Assembly (NCBI GenBank): GCA_947497295.1
Contig: CANMFU010000014.1
Span: 1-64,000, forward strand
Length of the DNA stretch: 64,000 bases
Source: an uncultured Roseovarius sp.
Lineage (GTDB): Bacteria; Pseudomonadota; Alphaproteobacteria; Rhodobacterales; Rhodobacteraceae
Direction of reading: 5' to 3'
Shown: positions 50,098-60,513 of the stretch, piece after piece
Layout: each line of letters begins with the position of its first letter
Position numbering within the stretch: position 1 is the stretch's first letter
Made by a program: the position numbers and the translations under genes
Notes under the pieces: model-generated
Told to the model about the DNA's origin: nothing
What the model saw: only the letters and a program-made list of their open reading frames with translations
The model's database searches: none

Positions 50098-52245
50098 TTA
50101 CCCGGCCTTTGCCCCGCCATCTGCCCCGTCATCGCCGCTACCGTCATCGGGACTTGCGACTGCCGGTGTCCGCTTGGCCCGGCTGACAGGAGGTTTGGCA
50201 GCAGATTTTCCAGCGGGCGTTTCGGCAGGCGCCGGATCGGGCGGCCCGGCGGGTGCCTCCATGCGGGCCGTGAAATGCGCGACACCTTCCTGCATGGCTT
50301 CGTAGAATTGGCCGGGCGCGTTGCTGCGCCGCCGCTCCAGCAGGGTCCACTGCCGATTGACCAGCTTGGAGCGTTCGCGATGGTCGGTCAGCACCGCATG
50401 GGCCGCCTCCAGCCCCGCGTCCAGATCCTCTTCGACAAAGACATAGTCGCGCGGCTGCATGGGGGCGACATCGGAATGGGCAAAGCAGATGATCGGCACG
50501 TCGTTGTTGCGCGCAATCGACGCGCCGCCACCGCCCCCCGTAAATCCGGGCGGCTGAAAGAACAGCGCGGCGGAACTGGCGATGTGATAGAATTCGTCAT
50601 AATCCAGCACCGGATGCACCACGATGCGCCCGCGCCGCCGCAGATCCGCGAACCGCTTGTGATGGGCCAGCAGCTTGGCCGGATCATCGGCGCCGATCAG
50701 GTGCCAGTCGGCGTCCGGCATCCGCTCCAGCAGATCCAGGATACGGTCCACCTCGCCGTTCTCATAGCCGTGCAATGTCTTGTCCAGCCGCACCCCGACC
50801 CATGCGGTGACGATGCGCTTGCGATCGTCGGGCAGGGCCGCCATGCTTTCGGGCACGACCGCCGCCTGCAATCCGGGGAAGGGCGGATAGGGGCTGTAGC
50901 GCACCAGTGCCTCGCCCGGCGCGCCGTTCAGCGGATGCCGGCCGCGCGCGATGATGACATCGGCCACCTCATCCACATCGTTGTTGGATTGCACGAAAAA
51001 GAACCCGGTCGGCACGTATTTATAGAGGATATGACGCACCAAAAGGCTCTCGTTGGCGTGATAGCCTGACCGGCCCCCGCCATAGAGGATCATGTCGGGC
51101 TGCATCGCCAGAATGCTCTCGCAGGTGCGGATCACGCCGCGCAAGCCGAAGCTTTCGAAATAGCGCACGTCGATGCGCGCGCGCAGATCCTCGGGCACTT
51201 TTTCGTCGATGAAGTCGCGCAGCACGGTGATGTTGTCAGGGCGGTAGTAATCCTCGAACCCCGCGTTCCAGCTGATCTGGCGCTCGTAGCTGGCGACCAG
51301 CGTGACGGTGATGTTCGGATCAAGCGCCGCCAATGAGGCGGCCAGCGACAGGTAAAGATGCTTGTGCGAATGGACCGGCGATATCTTGATCACGTCAAGG
51401 CAGATGATGATGTTCAGCGGCTTGGCGGGCACCTCGCGGGCGCGGGCGCCTTGGGTCTCCAGCACGTCGCGCGCATAGGCGACGATGGGATCGACCATGT
51501 CGCGGCGCACCTTGAGGTAGACCGAGTAATCCACCGCCTCGACCGCCTGGGCCATATGCTCGGCGGCGGCGACGCGGTCGCCCTTGTGCAATTCCTCCAG
51601 CGCCAATTGCGCGTTGCAGCGCATCACCTTGCGGCGGATGCGTTCGATCATCTTGGTATCGCCGCGCTGTGTCATCGACGAGGCGCGATACCAGGCCGCC
51701 AGCGACGCGCGCCAGTTTTCGGTCATGAAATAGCACTCGCCCTGAAGGCGATAGAGATCGCGGTGCGGCGGTCCCGCGCGCTCGGCCTCCTCCAGCAACT
51801 CCAGCGCCTTGCCGACCTCTTCCAGCTTGATGTATTCGCGCGCCAGATTGATCCGCGCCACTGTCAGCGGCAGTTTCTCGGACGGTCCCTTGTTCGTCGC
51901 CACCGAGGCGGACGCGGTCGAGCGCTGCCGCGCAGGCGAAGGAGCATCCGGCGTAGCGGGCGCCGGCGGTTTGCGTTTTGACGGCCCCGCCATCCCATCG
52001 CAGACCGGCACCCCATCAGAGGCTGCCGGCGGGGCTTTCCGGGTCTTTCCGGCGCGCGCGATCGGCGGCTTGGTCTTGGCCGGCTGTGGCCCCGAAGGTG
52101 CCTGCTGGGGTTTGCCTGCCCGGGCTGCGGTATCATCTTTTGCAGATATATCCTGCGCCGCCCCGGCTTGGGTCTTTTCGGCTTGTGACGTCGGCGCAGC
52201 CTTGGCTGAGGCCGTATCTGTCTTTTTGAAAAGCGAAGAGAACAT
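50098..52245 (-). CDS. GT-B-like glycosyltransferase with TPR region, paralogue 3 of 3
   Basis: The 715-residue product begins with a Lys/Ala/Pro-rich disordered stretch (1-150). TPR-like helices follow at about 150-270 (ARINLAREYIKLEEVGKALE, LYRLQGECYFMTENW). Next comes the shared transferase-like region: IIICLDVIKISPVHSHKHLY, MILYGGGRSGYHANESLLVRH, FFFVQSNNDVDEV, and FFQPPGFTGGGGGASIARNN. The C-terminus is another disordered Pro/Ala tail. It is more divergent than the tandem pair at 29-33.5 kb. ATG 52245 follows AGGAAAATC. It lies upstream of kpsF on the same strand, possibly in one transcript, and diverges from the giant RTX gene. Confidence 0.6.
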   Translation of the reverse strand: MFSSLFKKTDTASAKAAPTSQAEKTQAGAAQDISAKDDTAARAGKPQQAPSGPQPAKTKPPIARAGKTRKAPPAASDGVPVCDGMAGPSKRKPPAPATPDAPSPARQRSTASASVATNKGPSEKLPLTVARINLAREYIKLEEVGKALELLEEAERAGPPHRDLYRLQGECYFMTENWRASLAAWYRASSMTQRGDTKMIERIRRKVMRCNAQLALEELHKGDRVAAAEHMAQAVEAVDYSVYLKVRRDMVDPIVAYARDVLETQGARAREVPAKPLNIIICLDVIKISPVHSHKHLYLSLAASLAALDPNITVTLVASYERQISWNAGFEDYYRPDNITVLRDFIDEKVPEDLRARIDVRYFESFGLRGVIRTCESILAMQPDMILYGGGRSGYHANESLLVRHILYKYVPTGFFFVQSNNDVDEVADVIIARGRHPLNGAPGEALVRYSPYPPFPGLQAAVVPESMAALPDDRKRIVTAWVGVRLDKTLHGYENGEVDRILDLLERMPDADWHLIGADDPAKLLAHHKRFADLRRRGRIVVHPVLDYDEFYHIASSAALFFQPPGFTGGGGGASIARNNDVPIICFAHSDVAPMQPRDYVFVEEDLDAGLEAAHAVLTDHRERSKLVNRQWTLLERRRSNAPGQFYEAMQEGVAHFTARMEAPAGPPDPAPAETPAGKSAAKPPVSRAKRTPAVASPDDGSGDDGADGGAKAG

Positions 52246-53008
52246 GATTTTCCTGTCGATATATGAATCGCATTTGATGCCCCGGCCCGGGCGCTGCCAC
52301 CCAAAAGGGTGTTTACGATACCAGCGACCAAGCCCCGGCGCCGATAAGCTGGGCACGGCTTAGCAAGCAGTCGTTTTTGCCGCAAGGCGGCACCGATATG
52401 GTCGGCACTACTCTGCCATGAGGCGACCCGTAGGAGCGGCAGAAAACACCAGACCGATCGGCCTGACCTGGCAGGCGTAGAATCAAAAAATACCAAGAAT
52501 CACACTTATAGCGGGTAAGAAATACTAATACCAACAACCAGAAGGCGCACCAATCCCGAAAACCGCCAAAATAATTTGTTTCTAAAAAAGAACACATTCA
52601 TTTTCAAAGTATAAAAGATTGACTCTTTTCAGCGCTCTGAACCCGCTTGGAAGTATTAACCATACTTAATTCTTCCTTTAGGGCAGCACCTGTGGCAACG
52701 TCCCTTCAAGTTGAATCAATCTTGAAAAGATACGTCAGATATCGCTTTTGATTCATTGGGTAACGAAATAACGCCCGCATAAAAACCAGCGGCGCTTTTT
52801 AAGGGGAACTATATTGCCAGTGCTTTCACAAAAAATTGTCGCAGGTGCGTTTTTCGCCCTGCCATCGCGGCGATCCTCGCAGCCCTGAGCTGCACAGCCC
52901 GTCAATAAACTTACCTCTGATCCAGAATAATCAATGCGCCACTTTCGTGGCGCATTCTCCCACATGTGGCAGGCTTTCTGCCAACCCATCGAAAACCCGG
53001 AGTTTCCC
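52246..53008. other. Long AT-rich upstream region of the giant RTX gene
   Basis: 763 nt without a credible gene, clearly more AT-rich than the flanks between about 52480 and 52830. It contains an 8-bp inverted repeat TGAATCAA (52712) / TTGATTCA (52748) and two leader hairpins (52933-52956 and 52967-52983). The length and composition point to a complex, probably regulated promoter with a long 5' leader. Confidence 0.6.
52933..52956 (+). promoter_or_regulatory. Leader hairpin upstream of giant RTX gene
   Basis: AATGCGCCAC / GTGGCGCATT form a perfect 10-bp stem with loop TTTC, 52 nt before the start codon. A smaller stem TGGCAG / CTGCCA (52967-52983) follows. No T-run is present, so an mRNA-stability or translation-control structure is as likely as an attenuator. 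Confidence 0.65.
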
Positions 53009-56000
53009 ATGCCAGTATCCATTTTTACCGTAGTTTCTGATCCGCTTGACGCCGACGGCAGCACCTCCTTCGTAACGATCCAGGAGGCCGTGACAGCCGC
53101 AAGCGATGGGGACCGGGTGGAAATCGGCGCCGGCACGTTCGTGCTGCCCGACCAGCTGACCGTGAATAAATCCATCACCCTGGCCGGCGCGGGCGAAGGC
53201 GCGACAATCATCGACGCCAGCGGCGTGACAAACGCCTACGGCATTTCCTCCTCCGGGGCGGCGGCGGACGGCATCGCCTTTGAGGGCTTCACGCTCTATG
53301 GCCCGGCCAACGCGGTCGGCACCGCCTATGGTCTCAAGCTCTCGGGTATTGACGGCGTCAGCGTCACCAACGTGACCGTTCAGGGTTCGGGCCGCACCGA
53401 AGTGGACCTGAACAATGTCCAGAACGCGGTGCTGACAAATGTCACCGCCAATGGCGCCGCGGTGGCGGATGGCACCCCGACGGGGGGCAATGGCTTCTCG
53501 CTGACCAACAGCTCGAACATCACGCTGGACGGCATTGCAACGGACGGGCTGAACGCGTGGGGCGGTATCGCGCTCTATCCGACCACCGGTGACATTACCG
53601 GCATCAGCTTTCAGAACGGCTTTGATGTGCAGGAGGGCGCTGCGCTCTTCCTTCAGGAAAAGAACGGCTTTACCGCGACCCTCGATGATTTCCCCTTCGG
53701 CGAGGTCTGGGAAGTCAGCAATGACAGCTTCCGCCTGCCCGGCACCGACAGCCCGCAATACACCTTCCTCTTCGGCTCCAAAACCGATGCAACAGATTTT
53801 GCCGCTGGTCTGGCATCGCCCGACCGCTCGGTCGTGACCGATCCAGATGGCGTGATCCAGGTCTCGGGCGGCATGTCGCTTCAAGCGGCCATTGACGCCG
53901 CCGAGGCCGGCGACACGATCCAGGTGGGCGACGGCGTCTATGACAACATCGCGATCGACAAGGCCCTGACCCTTCAGGCCATCAACGAGGGCGGCGCGGT
54001 CATCAACGGCCCCGGCGTGTCGCAGGGCGCGGCCGTGGTCATCGAGGCGGGCGTCTCGGACGTCACGCTCAGCGGCTTTGACATCAACGCGGCGGCAGGC
54101 GATCTGGCCGGCGTCTTCACGCGCGGCGACAACACCAACGTGACCCTGTCGGATAACGATATCGACGGCGGCGCAGGCGCGCATGCGGTTCTGGCGGGCG
54201 TGGCAAACGGCACCGGCCTGACCGACGCGACCCTGTCGGGCAACGCCTTCTCCAGCGCGGCAGCGCAGGCCGTGGTCTATATCAACGGCGCGGCCAGCAT
54301 CGGCGGCGCAAGCGCGTCGGGCAACATCATCGACGGCAACAGCTTTACCGGCGGCCCCTCGGGCGGTCTGCTGCTGGGCGTGGAATCCAGCGATGGGGCG
54401 ATCACCGGCAACACATTCGCAGGCACCGCCGGCTATGCCCAGCTTGAACTGTTCGGCGCGGGCAACGCCATTACCGGCAATGATTTCGGCGCGGACGGCA
54501 CCCCCGTGATCGACGGCACGGCTGGCTATGACGGCGCGGCCATCGCGGCAGGCAACACGTTCTTTGGCCCGACCGTCACGGTCGACGGCTCGGTCTATAC
54601 CTCGCTTCAGGCTGCTGTGAACGCGGCAGGCGATGGCGCGACGCTGGTCATCGGCGCAGGCGATTTTTCGGCCGAGGGCAAGATCACCATCACCGACAAA
54701 AGCCTGATCATCGAGGGTAATCTGGCGGGTATTTCGCCCACCGGCGACAACTGGGACGGCCAGACCGGCGAAACCGTGATCACCGGCTTTGAGATGCGCG
54801 GCACTGCCGGGCTGGACCTGGACGGCGTGCGCCTGATGGGCGTCATTCCCGGCACCGGTTCGGGACTGGCCGGGATCAGCAAGGTCAGCTCGGGCGATCT
54901 GACCGTGCGCAACAGCGTGATCGAAGGGGACGGCTCGGACGAGGCCGCGCTTACCTACAGCCCTGCGGGCCTGAACATCTCGCGCAATGACGGCGATATC
55001 ACCGTCGACAACGTGCTGTTCACCGATTTCGTGCCGCCCAGCGATCCGGGCGCCAGCTATAGCAGCGAATATCCCTATGCGATCTATCTGAACTACGGCG
55101 ACAGCGTCACCGACCGCAACGTGAGCATCACGAACAGCCGGTTCGATTTCACCAATGAGGACGGCTTTGACTTTCCGACCGCCATCGCCAGCGACGGGCG
55201 CACCGGCAATGAGGGCACATTCATCGTGTCGGGCAACACGTTCGAAGGCACCGGACCGCGCGCGGCCATCGGCCATTTCGACGTTAGTGGCAAGATATCC
55301 GGCCCGGTGGATTTCTCGGACGTGTCGGATAACACCTTCATCGACGCGATCGGCGCATCGGCCAATACCGGCGTGATCGACAACCGCTCGGGTTTTGAGG
55401 TCCGGGCCGGGGCCAACATCATCGACGGCGTAACATATGACGCCGTGATCGCGGATGTGACGGTGCCGAGCGATGCCGAGATCACCGGCACGCCGGGCGA
55501 TGATTTCATCAGCGGCGATGACGGCATGGATACGGTCGTCTATAACGGCAACCTTGCCGATTACGCCGTCACCGTGACCGCAGACAACAGCATCAGCGTC
55601 AGCGGCCCCGAGGGCAACGACATGCTGCTCAGCGTCGAGCGGATCCAGTTCGCCGATGGCTATTACGTGATTGAGGATGGCGCGCTGCAAGCCTTCCTGA
55701 CCGGCACCTCCGGCAATGACGTGCTGACCGGGACCGAAGGCGATGACATCTTCGTCGCCGGCGCCGGCAATGACGCGATCGACGCGCGCGGCGGCAGCGA
55801 CACCTACGACATGGAGCGCGCGGAGTTCTCTGGCGGCTTTGCCGATCTGCAATCAGGCCTCGCGTTTTCGACCAGGACAGGGCTGGACCGCCTCTCGAAT
55901 ATCGAGAACGTGTCGGGCTCGGCGGGCGATGACGCGATCTTTGGCGATGACGGCGACAACGTCTTCTTCGCCTCGGGCGGCATTGACGATATCGACGGGC

Positions 56001-59000
56001 GCGGCGGCAACGACACCTATGACGCCTCGCAGCCTGTGGAGGGCTTTGCGGACGTCTCCGATGAGATAGAGCTTGGCCCCCTTGGCATGGATGACGATGG
56101 CGGCCCCGCGCAGGACGTTCTTGTCAACCTCAGGGACGGCACGGTCGACAGAAATGGCGAAAATGCCGGCACGCTGGCCAATATCGAGAACGTGATCACC
56201 GGCGCAGGCGATGACGTTGTCATCGGCAATGAAGGGGTGAACCGGATCTCGACCGGCGCAGGCGATGATTTCATCGTCACGGGTGGCGGCAACGACATGG
56301 TTGATGCCGGCGCCGGAGATGACACCGTTGTCTTCCTGCATGACAGGGCCGACTACACCATCACCTGGGACGGCACGACCGCGACGGTCGCCAATGGCAC
56401 CGACAGCGTGACTGTCACCAATGCCGGCAGGCTCAGCTTCCTCAACAGCGATGTCTATCTTGTCGCCCCCGGATCGGATGAATTTGCCACCGTGCAATCG
56501 GCCGTGAACGAGGCGGGTGACGGCGACGAGATCATCCTGGCAGCAGGCACCTATGGCGAAAACGTCAACCTGACCGCCAGCGTGACCATCACCGGCGCCA
56601 ATGCGGGCCTGGCCCATGACGATGCGGGCCGCAGTGCCGAAAGCGTCGTTCAGGGCGTGATCGACGTAGCCGTGGACGGTGTCACCATCGACGGCATCAC
56701 AGTGCAGGACGGCGGCACGGCTCTCGGCCAGAGCGCGGGCATCTATGTGCGCGGCGACGATCTGTCTGTCGCCAACTCCGTGCTGACACAGACCGGCACG
56801 GCAGGCGCGTCCCGCGGCATCCTGACCGAAACGGGCAGCGGCAACGGTCTGACCGTCACCGGCAGCGCGTTCAGCGGCTGGGCCACCGGCGTCTTCGCCA
56901 ATGCAGGCGGTGCCGCCGAAGTCACCGTGACCGGCAACAGCTTTGACGGCAACACTGTCGGCCTGTCGATCGACGGCCCCGCAGGCGGCGACGTATCCGG
57001 CAACAGCTTTGCCAATTCGGGCTTTGAGCATATCGGGATCGGCGTCCTGCCAACGCAAGACACCGTCGATGTCAGCGAAACCGTCGGCGCCAACACGTTC
57101 GATGACAGCCAGCAGCCGGTCACGATCTACGCGCTTGGTGACTCCCAGCAGATCAACGGCACCGTGAATGACGACCACTTCGTCGGCACCTATGGCGGCG
57201 GCTTCAACACCCTGGCCGGCGGCGAGGGCAATGACAGCTATCAGGGCGGTGCGGGCAGCGAATTCATGCTGGTCGATACCGACGACACGGATATTGACGG
57301 CGGAGACGGCGACGACGTTGCCGTCTTCGCGCCCGGCACCGCAGTCGCGGACGTTCTGGCGATGGAGGATGAATTCTCGAATGTCGAACTCATCGCGATC
57401 ACCGGCAACGATACCTTCGGCCCCGGCAGCAGCCCCGCCCTTCCCAGCACTTTCGTGGTGTTCGAGGGCATGTCGATCCAGGTGGCGGTCAACTCTGCCA
57501 GCCCGGGCGACACCATCCAGCTGGCGGCAGGCAGTTTTGCCGAGGATGTGATCATCCCCGATGGCATCATCCTTCTGGGCGCCAATGCAGGCATGTCCGG
57601 CACGGAGGATCGCAGCGCGGAATCGCTGATCGAGGGACGTATCACCATCGCAGGTGACGGCGTCATCATCGACGGCGTGGCCTTTGACATCGACGCCTCT
57701 GGCGCCGGGAACGGTCAGGGCGTGGTCACGATGGACGGCGCGAACGGCACGCTGACGGGTGCGGTCATGGTGCAGGATGCCGATCTGGGTGTCATACCCT
57801 TCGCGGTACGCATCAACGGCGAGGGTAACACGGTCAGCGACACATTGATCGACCGCGACGGCGCCTCCGGCTCTGGCTCGATCGGCAATCCGGCGATTTC
57901 CGTGGACGGCGCCGATGCGGTGAGCCTTACCGGCAATACGCTGGTGCAGGGCATCATCGGCATCGTCACCGGCGACGGCACCTCCGATCAGGTCGGGCTG
58001 ACCCTGACGGGCAACACGATCACGGCGCCTGCCACCAACACCGAATCGATCCTTGTCACCGGTCCGGGCATCGGGGCGCTGCCTGCGGGCTTTGCGCCGC
58101 TGGCGGACACGATCGATCTGACCGGCAACACCTTTACCACGGATGCGGGCCTTCGGGTGCGCGGCACGAACGGGGCGGACGATCTGAGCAGCTTTGCGAC
58201 AGCAGGTATCGATGTGCTGATCGGCAATGGCGGGAACGATACGTTCGTCGGCTCGGCCGGCCAGGACGCGCTGAATGGCGGTCAGGGCATGGGCGATACG
58301 GTGTCCTATGCGAATGCCACAAACCCGGTCTACGTGAACCTGCAAGGCCAGATCGCCTACGGCACCGATATCGACAGCGACAGGCTGATCAGTATCGAAA
58401 ACATAATCGGCGGCAGCGGCAACGACGCGATCTACGGCAACGTCTTCGGTAACGTGCTGACCGGCGGCGCCGGCAATGACCAGCTCTTTGGGGCGGCTGG
58501 CAATGACACCTTCATCATCGGGGATGGCGACAACACCATCTCGGGCGGCACAGGTGACGATACGGCGGAACTGACCGGCAACTGGGCAGATTACACGATC
58601 ACCGCCACCGGCCCGGACAGCTTCACGCTGGCGGACGGCACCTTTACCAACACGGTAACGGGCGTCGAAAGCTTCGCCTTCGGCGATGTCACGCTGGATG
58701 CGATCGATCTGCTGAACGTGGCACCCGACAGCCTGACCTTTGTCATCGCAGCGCCCGAAGTGGACGAAAACAGCGAAGGGGCAATCGTCACGCCGCTTGC
58801 AGCGACAGACCCGAACACGGGCGACACGCTGACCTTTTCGGTCGACGATGCGCGCTTTGTCATCTCTGACGTGTCCGGGGTTCCGACACTGCGCCTGGCC
58901 GCCGGGGTCAGCCTTGACCGCAACGATGGCGCAGTCACTGTCAACGTGACCGTCACCGATGCGCAGGGCCTTTCCCGGACCGAAGCGCTGAGCGTTGGCG

Positions 59001-60220
59001 TGAACAACGTCAACCTTGCACCGGGCGGCGGCGCGCCGCTGGCCACCTGGGCGCCGAACGCGGTTCAGGCCGGCAGCATCGGCGCGCTTCTGGCGCCGGA
59101 CGCAAACGTCACCGATCCCGATGGCGATACGCTGAGCTACACGCTGACCACCGCCCCGCTTGCGGGGGCATTGCTACTGGCCAATGCATCGCTGGACTAT
59201 TCCAGCCCGGCAGCACTGGCGGCCAGCCTCGATGCGGCGGCCCTGACGGCGGGCACGGTCCTGACCGAGGCCCAGTTCGCCTCGATGGTCTATCGCGCGC
59301 CAGACGCAGCCGGCGAATACTCGGCCCAGTTCTCGGTGTCCGATGGCGAGTTTTCGGATCCGCTGTCGCTGTCGCTGACGGTCAATGCAGGCACCGATGA
59401 CGTGCTGGTCGGCGATGGCATCGTCCTGGACGGGGCGGCCGGCAATGACGATCTGCGCGGCGGGGCGGGCTCCGATACGGTCATCGGCGGTTCGGGCGAT
59501 GACATCATGCGCGGCGGAGGCGGTGACGACACCCTCTTCGGCGGAGAAGGCGATGATGTAATCGCGGTCAATGGCGGCAACGATCTGGTCTATGGCGGCG
59601 CCGGTAATGACGAAGTTTTTGCCACCAACGGCAACAACATTGTCTATGGCGGCAGCGGCGACGATATCCTTCGCGGCGGCAGCGGTGACAACCTGATGCG
59701 CGGCGGCAGCGGTGACAACCTGATGCGCGGCGGCAGCGGGAACGACATCATGGATGGCGGCACCGGTAATGCCACGCTTGCCGGCAATGATGACGACGAT
59801 GTTCTCAGTGCCGGCAGCGGCAACAACCGGTTGTTCGGCGGTTCCGGAAATGACACTCTGAACGGCGGCACCGGCAACGATATCCTTAATGGCGGATACG
59901 GAACCGACGTTCTGAACGGCGGGGCCGGCGCAGATATGTTTGTCTTCAGAGCGGTCTCGGACAGTTATCATGGCGCGGGTCGCGACACGATCAACAACTT
60001 TGAGAATGGCGTGGACAAGATCGACCTCAGCCAGATCATGCCGGGTATCAGTTTCGTCGGAACCGGAGGTCTCGAGCTGTATACCGGCGTCGCCGGCCAG
60101 GTGCGCTACAATGATGCAATCGGCCGCCTCTATCTGGATAGCGACGGTGATGGCGCATCGGACTTCTCGGTCGATCTGACCGGGGCGCCTACGCTGACAG
60201 TTGACGATTTCATCTTCTGA
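53009..60220 (+). CDS. Giant multi-beta-helix RTX exoprotein (2403 residues)
   Basis: This is the largest gene in the window. Five segments with the same opening pattern, such as SLQAAIDAAEAGDTIQVGDG, start near residues 21, 288, 529, 1158 and 1487. Each is followed by strand-rich sequence typical of right-handed parallel beta-helices of the pectate-lyase fold. RTX blocks lie near 830-1110, 1380-1450 and 1735-1855. Residues about 1905-2125 look like two cadherin-like/VCBS domains (DPDGDTLSYTLTT). A dense RTX block (2129-2309) and a serralysin-type secretion tail follow. ATG 53009 is set by CGGAG at eight bases. It is probably secreted by a type I system encoded elsewhere; whether it binds or cuts polysaccharide is unknown. 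Confidence 0.9.
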   Translation: MPVSIFTVVSDPLDADGSTSFVTIQEAVTAASDGDRVEIGAGTFVLPDQLTVNKSITLAGAGEGATIIDASGVTNAYGISSSGAAADGIAFEGFTLYGPANAVGTAYGLKLSGIDGVSVTNVTVQGSGRTEVDLNNVQNAVLTNVTANGAAVADGTPTGGNGFSLTNSSNITLDGIATDGLNAWGGIALYPTTGDITGISFQNGFDVQEGAALFLQEKNGFTATLDDFPFGEVWEVSNDSFRLPGTDSPQYTFLFGSKTDATDFAAGLASPDRSVVTDPDGVIQVSGGMSLQAAIDAAEAGDTIQVGDGVYDNIAIDKALTLQAINEGGAVINGPGVSQGAAVVIEAGVSDVTLSGFDINAAAGDLAGVFTRGDNTNVTLSDNDIDGGAGAHAVLAGVANGTGLTDATLSGNAFSSAAAQAVVYINGAASIGGASASGNIIDGNSFTGGPSGGLLLGVESSDGAITGNTFAGTAGYAQLELFGAGNAITGNDFGADGTPVIDGTAGYDGAAIAAGNTFFGPTVTVDGSVYTSLQAAVNAAGDGATLVIGAGDFSAEGKITITDKSLIIEGNLAGISPTGDNWDGQTGETVITGFEMRGTAGLDLDGVRLMGVIPGTGSGLAGISKVSSGDLTVRNSVIEGDGSDEAALTYSPAGLNISRNDGDITVDNVLFTDFVPPSDPGASYSSEYPYAIYLNYGDSVTDRNVSITNSRFDFTNEDGFDFPTAIASDGRTGNEGTFIVSGNTFEGTGPRAAIGHFDVSGKISGPVDFSDVSDNTFIDAIGASANTGVIDNRSGFEVRAGANIIDGVTYDAVIADVTVPSDAEITGTPGDDFISGDDGMDTVVYNGNLADYAVTVTADNSISVSGPEGNDMLLSVERIQFADGYYVIEDGALQAFLTGTSGNDVLTGTEGDDIFVAGAGNDAIDARGGSDTYDMERAEFSGGFADLQSGLAFSTRTGLDRLSNIENVSGSAGDDAIFGDDGDNVFFASGGIDDIDGRGGNDTYDASQPVEGFADVSDEIELGPLGMDDDGGPAQDVLVNLRDGTVDRNGENAGTLANIENVITGAGDDVVIGNEGVNRISTGAGDDFIVTGGGNDMVDAGAGDDTVVFLHDRADYTITWDGTTATVANGTDSVTVTNAGRLSFLNSDVYLVAPGSDEFATVQSAVNEAGDGDEIILAAGTYGENVNLTASVTITGANAGLAHDDAGRSAESVVQGVIDVAVDGVTIDGITVQDGGTALGQSAGIYVRGDDLSVANSVLTQTGTAGASRGILTETGSGNGLTVTGSAFSGWATGVFANAGGAAEVTVTGNSFDGNTVGLSIDGPAGGDVSGNSFANSGFEHIGIGVLPTQDTVDVSETVGANTFDDSQQPVTIYALGDSQQINGTVNDDHFVGTYGGGFNTLAGGEGNDSYQGGAGSEFMLVDTDDTDIDGGDGDDVAVFAPGTAVADVLAMEDEFSNVELIAITGNDTFGPGSSPALPSTFVVFEGMSIQVAVNSASPGDTIQLAAGSFAEDVIIPDGIILLGANAGMSGTEDRSAESLIEGRITIAGDGVIIDGVAFDIDASGAGNGQGVVTMDGANGTLTGAVMVQDADLGVIPFAVRINGEGNTVSDTLIDRDGASGSGSIGNPAISVDGADAVSLTGNTLVQGIIGIVTGDGTSDQVGLTLTGNTITAPATNTESILVTGPGIGALPAGFAPLADTIDLTGNTFTTDAGLRVRGTNGADDLSSFATAGIDVLIGNGGNDTFVGSAGQDALNGGQGMGDTVSYANATNPVYVNLQGQIAYGTDIDSDRLISIENIIGGSGNDAIYGNVFGNVLTGGAGNDQLFGAAGNDTFIIGDGDNTISGGTGDDTAELTGNWADYTITATGPDSFTLADGTFTNTVTGVESFAFGDVTLDAIDLLNVAPDSLTFVIAAPEVDENSEGAIVTPLAATDPNTGDTLTFSVDDARFVISDVSGVPTLRLAAGVSLDRNDGAVTVNVTVTDAQGLSRTEALSVGVNNVNLAPGGGAPLATWAPNAVQAGSIGALLAPDANVTDPDGDTLSYTLTTAPLAGALLLANASLDYSSPAALAASLDAAALTAGTVLTEAQFASMVYRAPDAAGEYSAQFSVSDGEFSDPLSLSLTVNAGTDDVLVGDGIVLDGAAGNDDLRGGAGSDTVIGGSGDDIMRGGGGDDTLFGGEGDDVIAVNGGNDLVYGGAGNDEVFATNGNNIVYGGSGDDILRGGSGDNLMRGGSGDNLMRGGSGNDIMDGGTGNATLAGNDDDDVLSAGSGNNRLFGGSGNDTLNGGTGNDILNGGYGTDVLNGGAGADMFVFRAVSDSYHGAGRDTINNFENGVDKIDLSQIMPGISFVGTGGLELYTGVAGQVRYNDAIGRLYLDSDGDGASDFSVDLTGAPTLTVDDFIF
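59675..59728 (+). repeat. Exact 27-nt tandem duplication in RTX block
   Basis: The unit encoding GGSGDNLMR occurs twice with no base difference (59675-59701 and 59702-59728), next to diverged nonapeptide units. This indicates very recent slippage expansion. Confidence 0.9.
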
Positions 60221-60263
60221 CCGGCAGCGGCCGGGAACACCTGGCCGCTAACGGACACCAGAG

Positions 60264-60293
60264 CGCCGCCGCAGTCCCCTGCGGCGGCGTTTT
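60264..60293 (+). terminator. Rho-independent terminator after giant RTX gene
   Basis: A perfect 11-bp stem CGCCGCCGCAG / CTGCGGCGGCG with loop TCCC is followed by TTTT, 44 nt after the stop codon at 60220. Confidence 0.85.
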
Positions 60294-60513
60294 CCGTTTA
60301 AAATCCTGTAAACACGTGTAAACAGATCATAAAAATCTACTATTATCAGAAGCATAATTCTATCACAGATTAACCGGCGGTTAATCGCTGCGGTCCCACC
60401 CTACCCTTTGAAACACAAGGGAAGGTACAGGAATGCGCGATCTGACATCACCTCTTGCCATGTCGGTCAGCCCGCTGTGACCGTCTGCCAGCCCGCACCG
60501 CACGGGCGCTGAC

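Noticed and set aside
52934..53008. Longer N-terminus of the giant RTX protein
   Set aside because: The codons come from the leader hairpins and include a Cys/Trp-rich stretch unlike the rest, while 53009 has a good ribosome-binding site.
52931..58345. Very long minus-strand open frames (973 and 830 codons) opposite the giant RTX gene
   Set aside because: They are the antisense of RTX and beta-helix coding DNA, whose codon bias removes stops on the other strand. Their translation is low-complexity Ala/Val/Asp/Gly with no motif and no ribosome-binding site.
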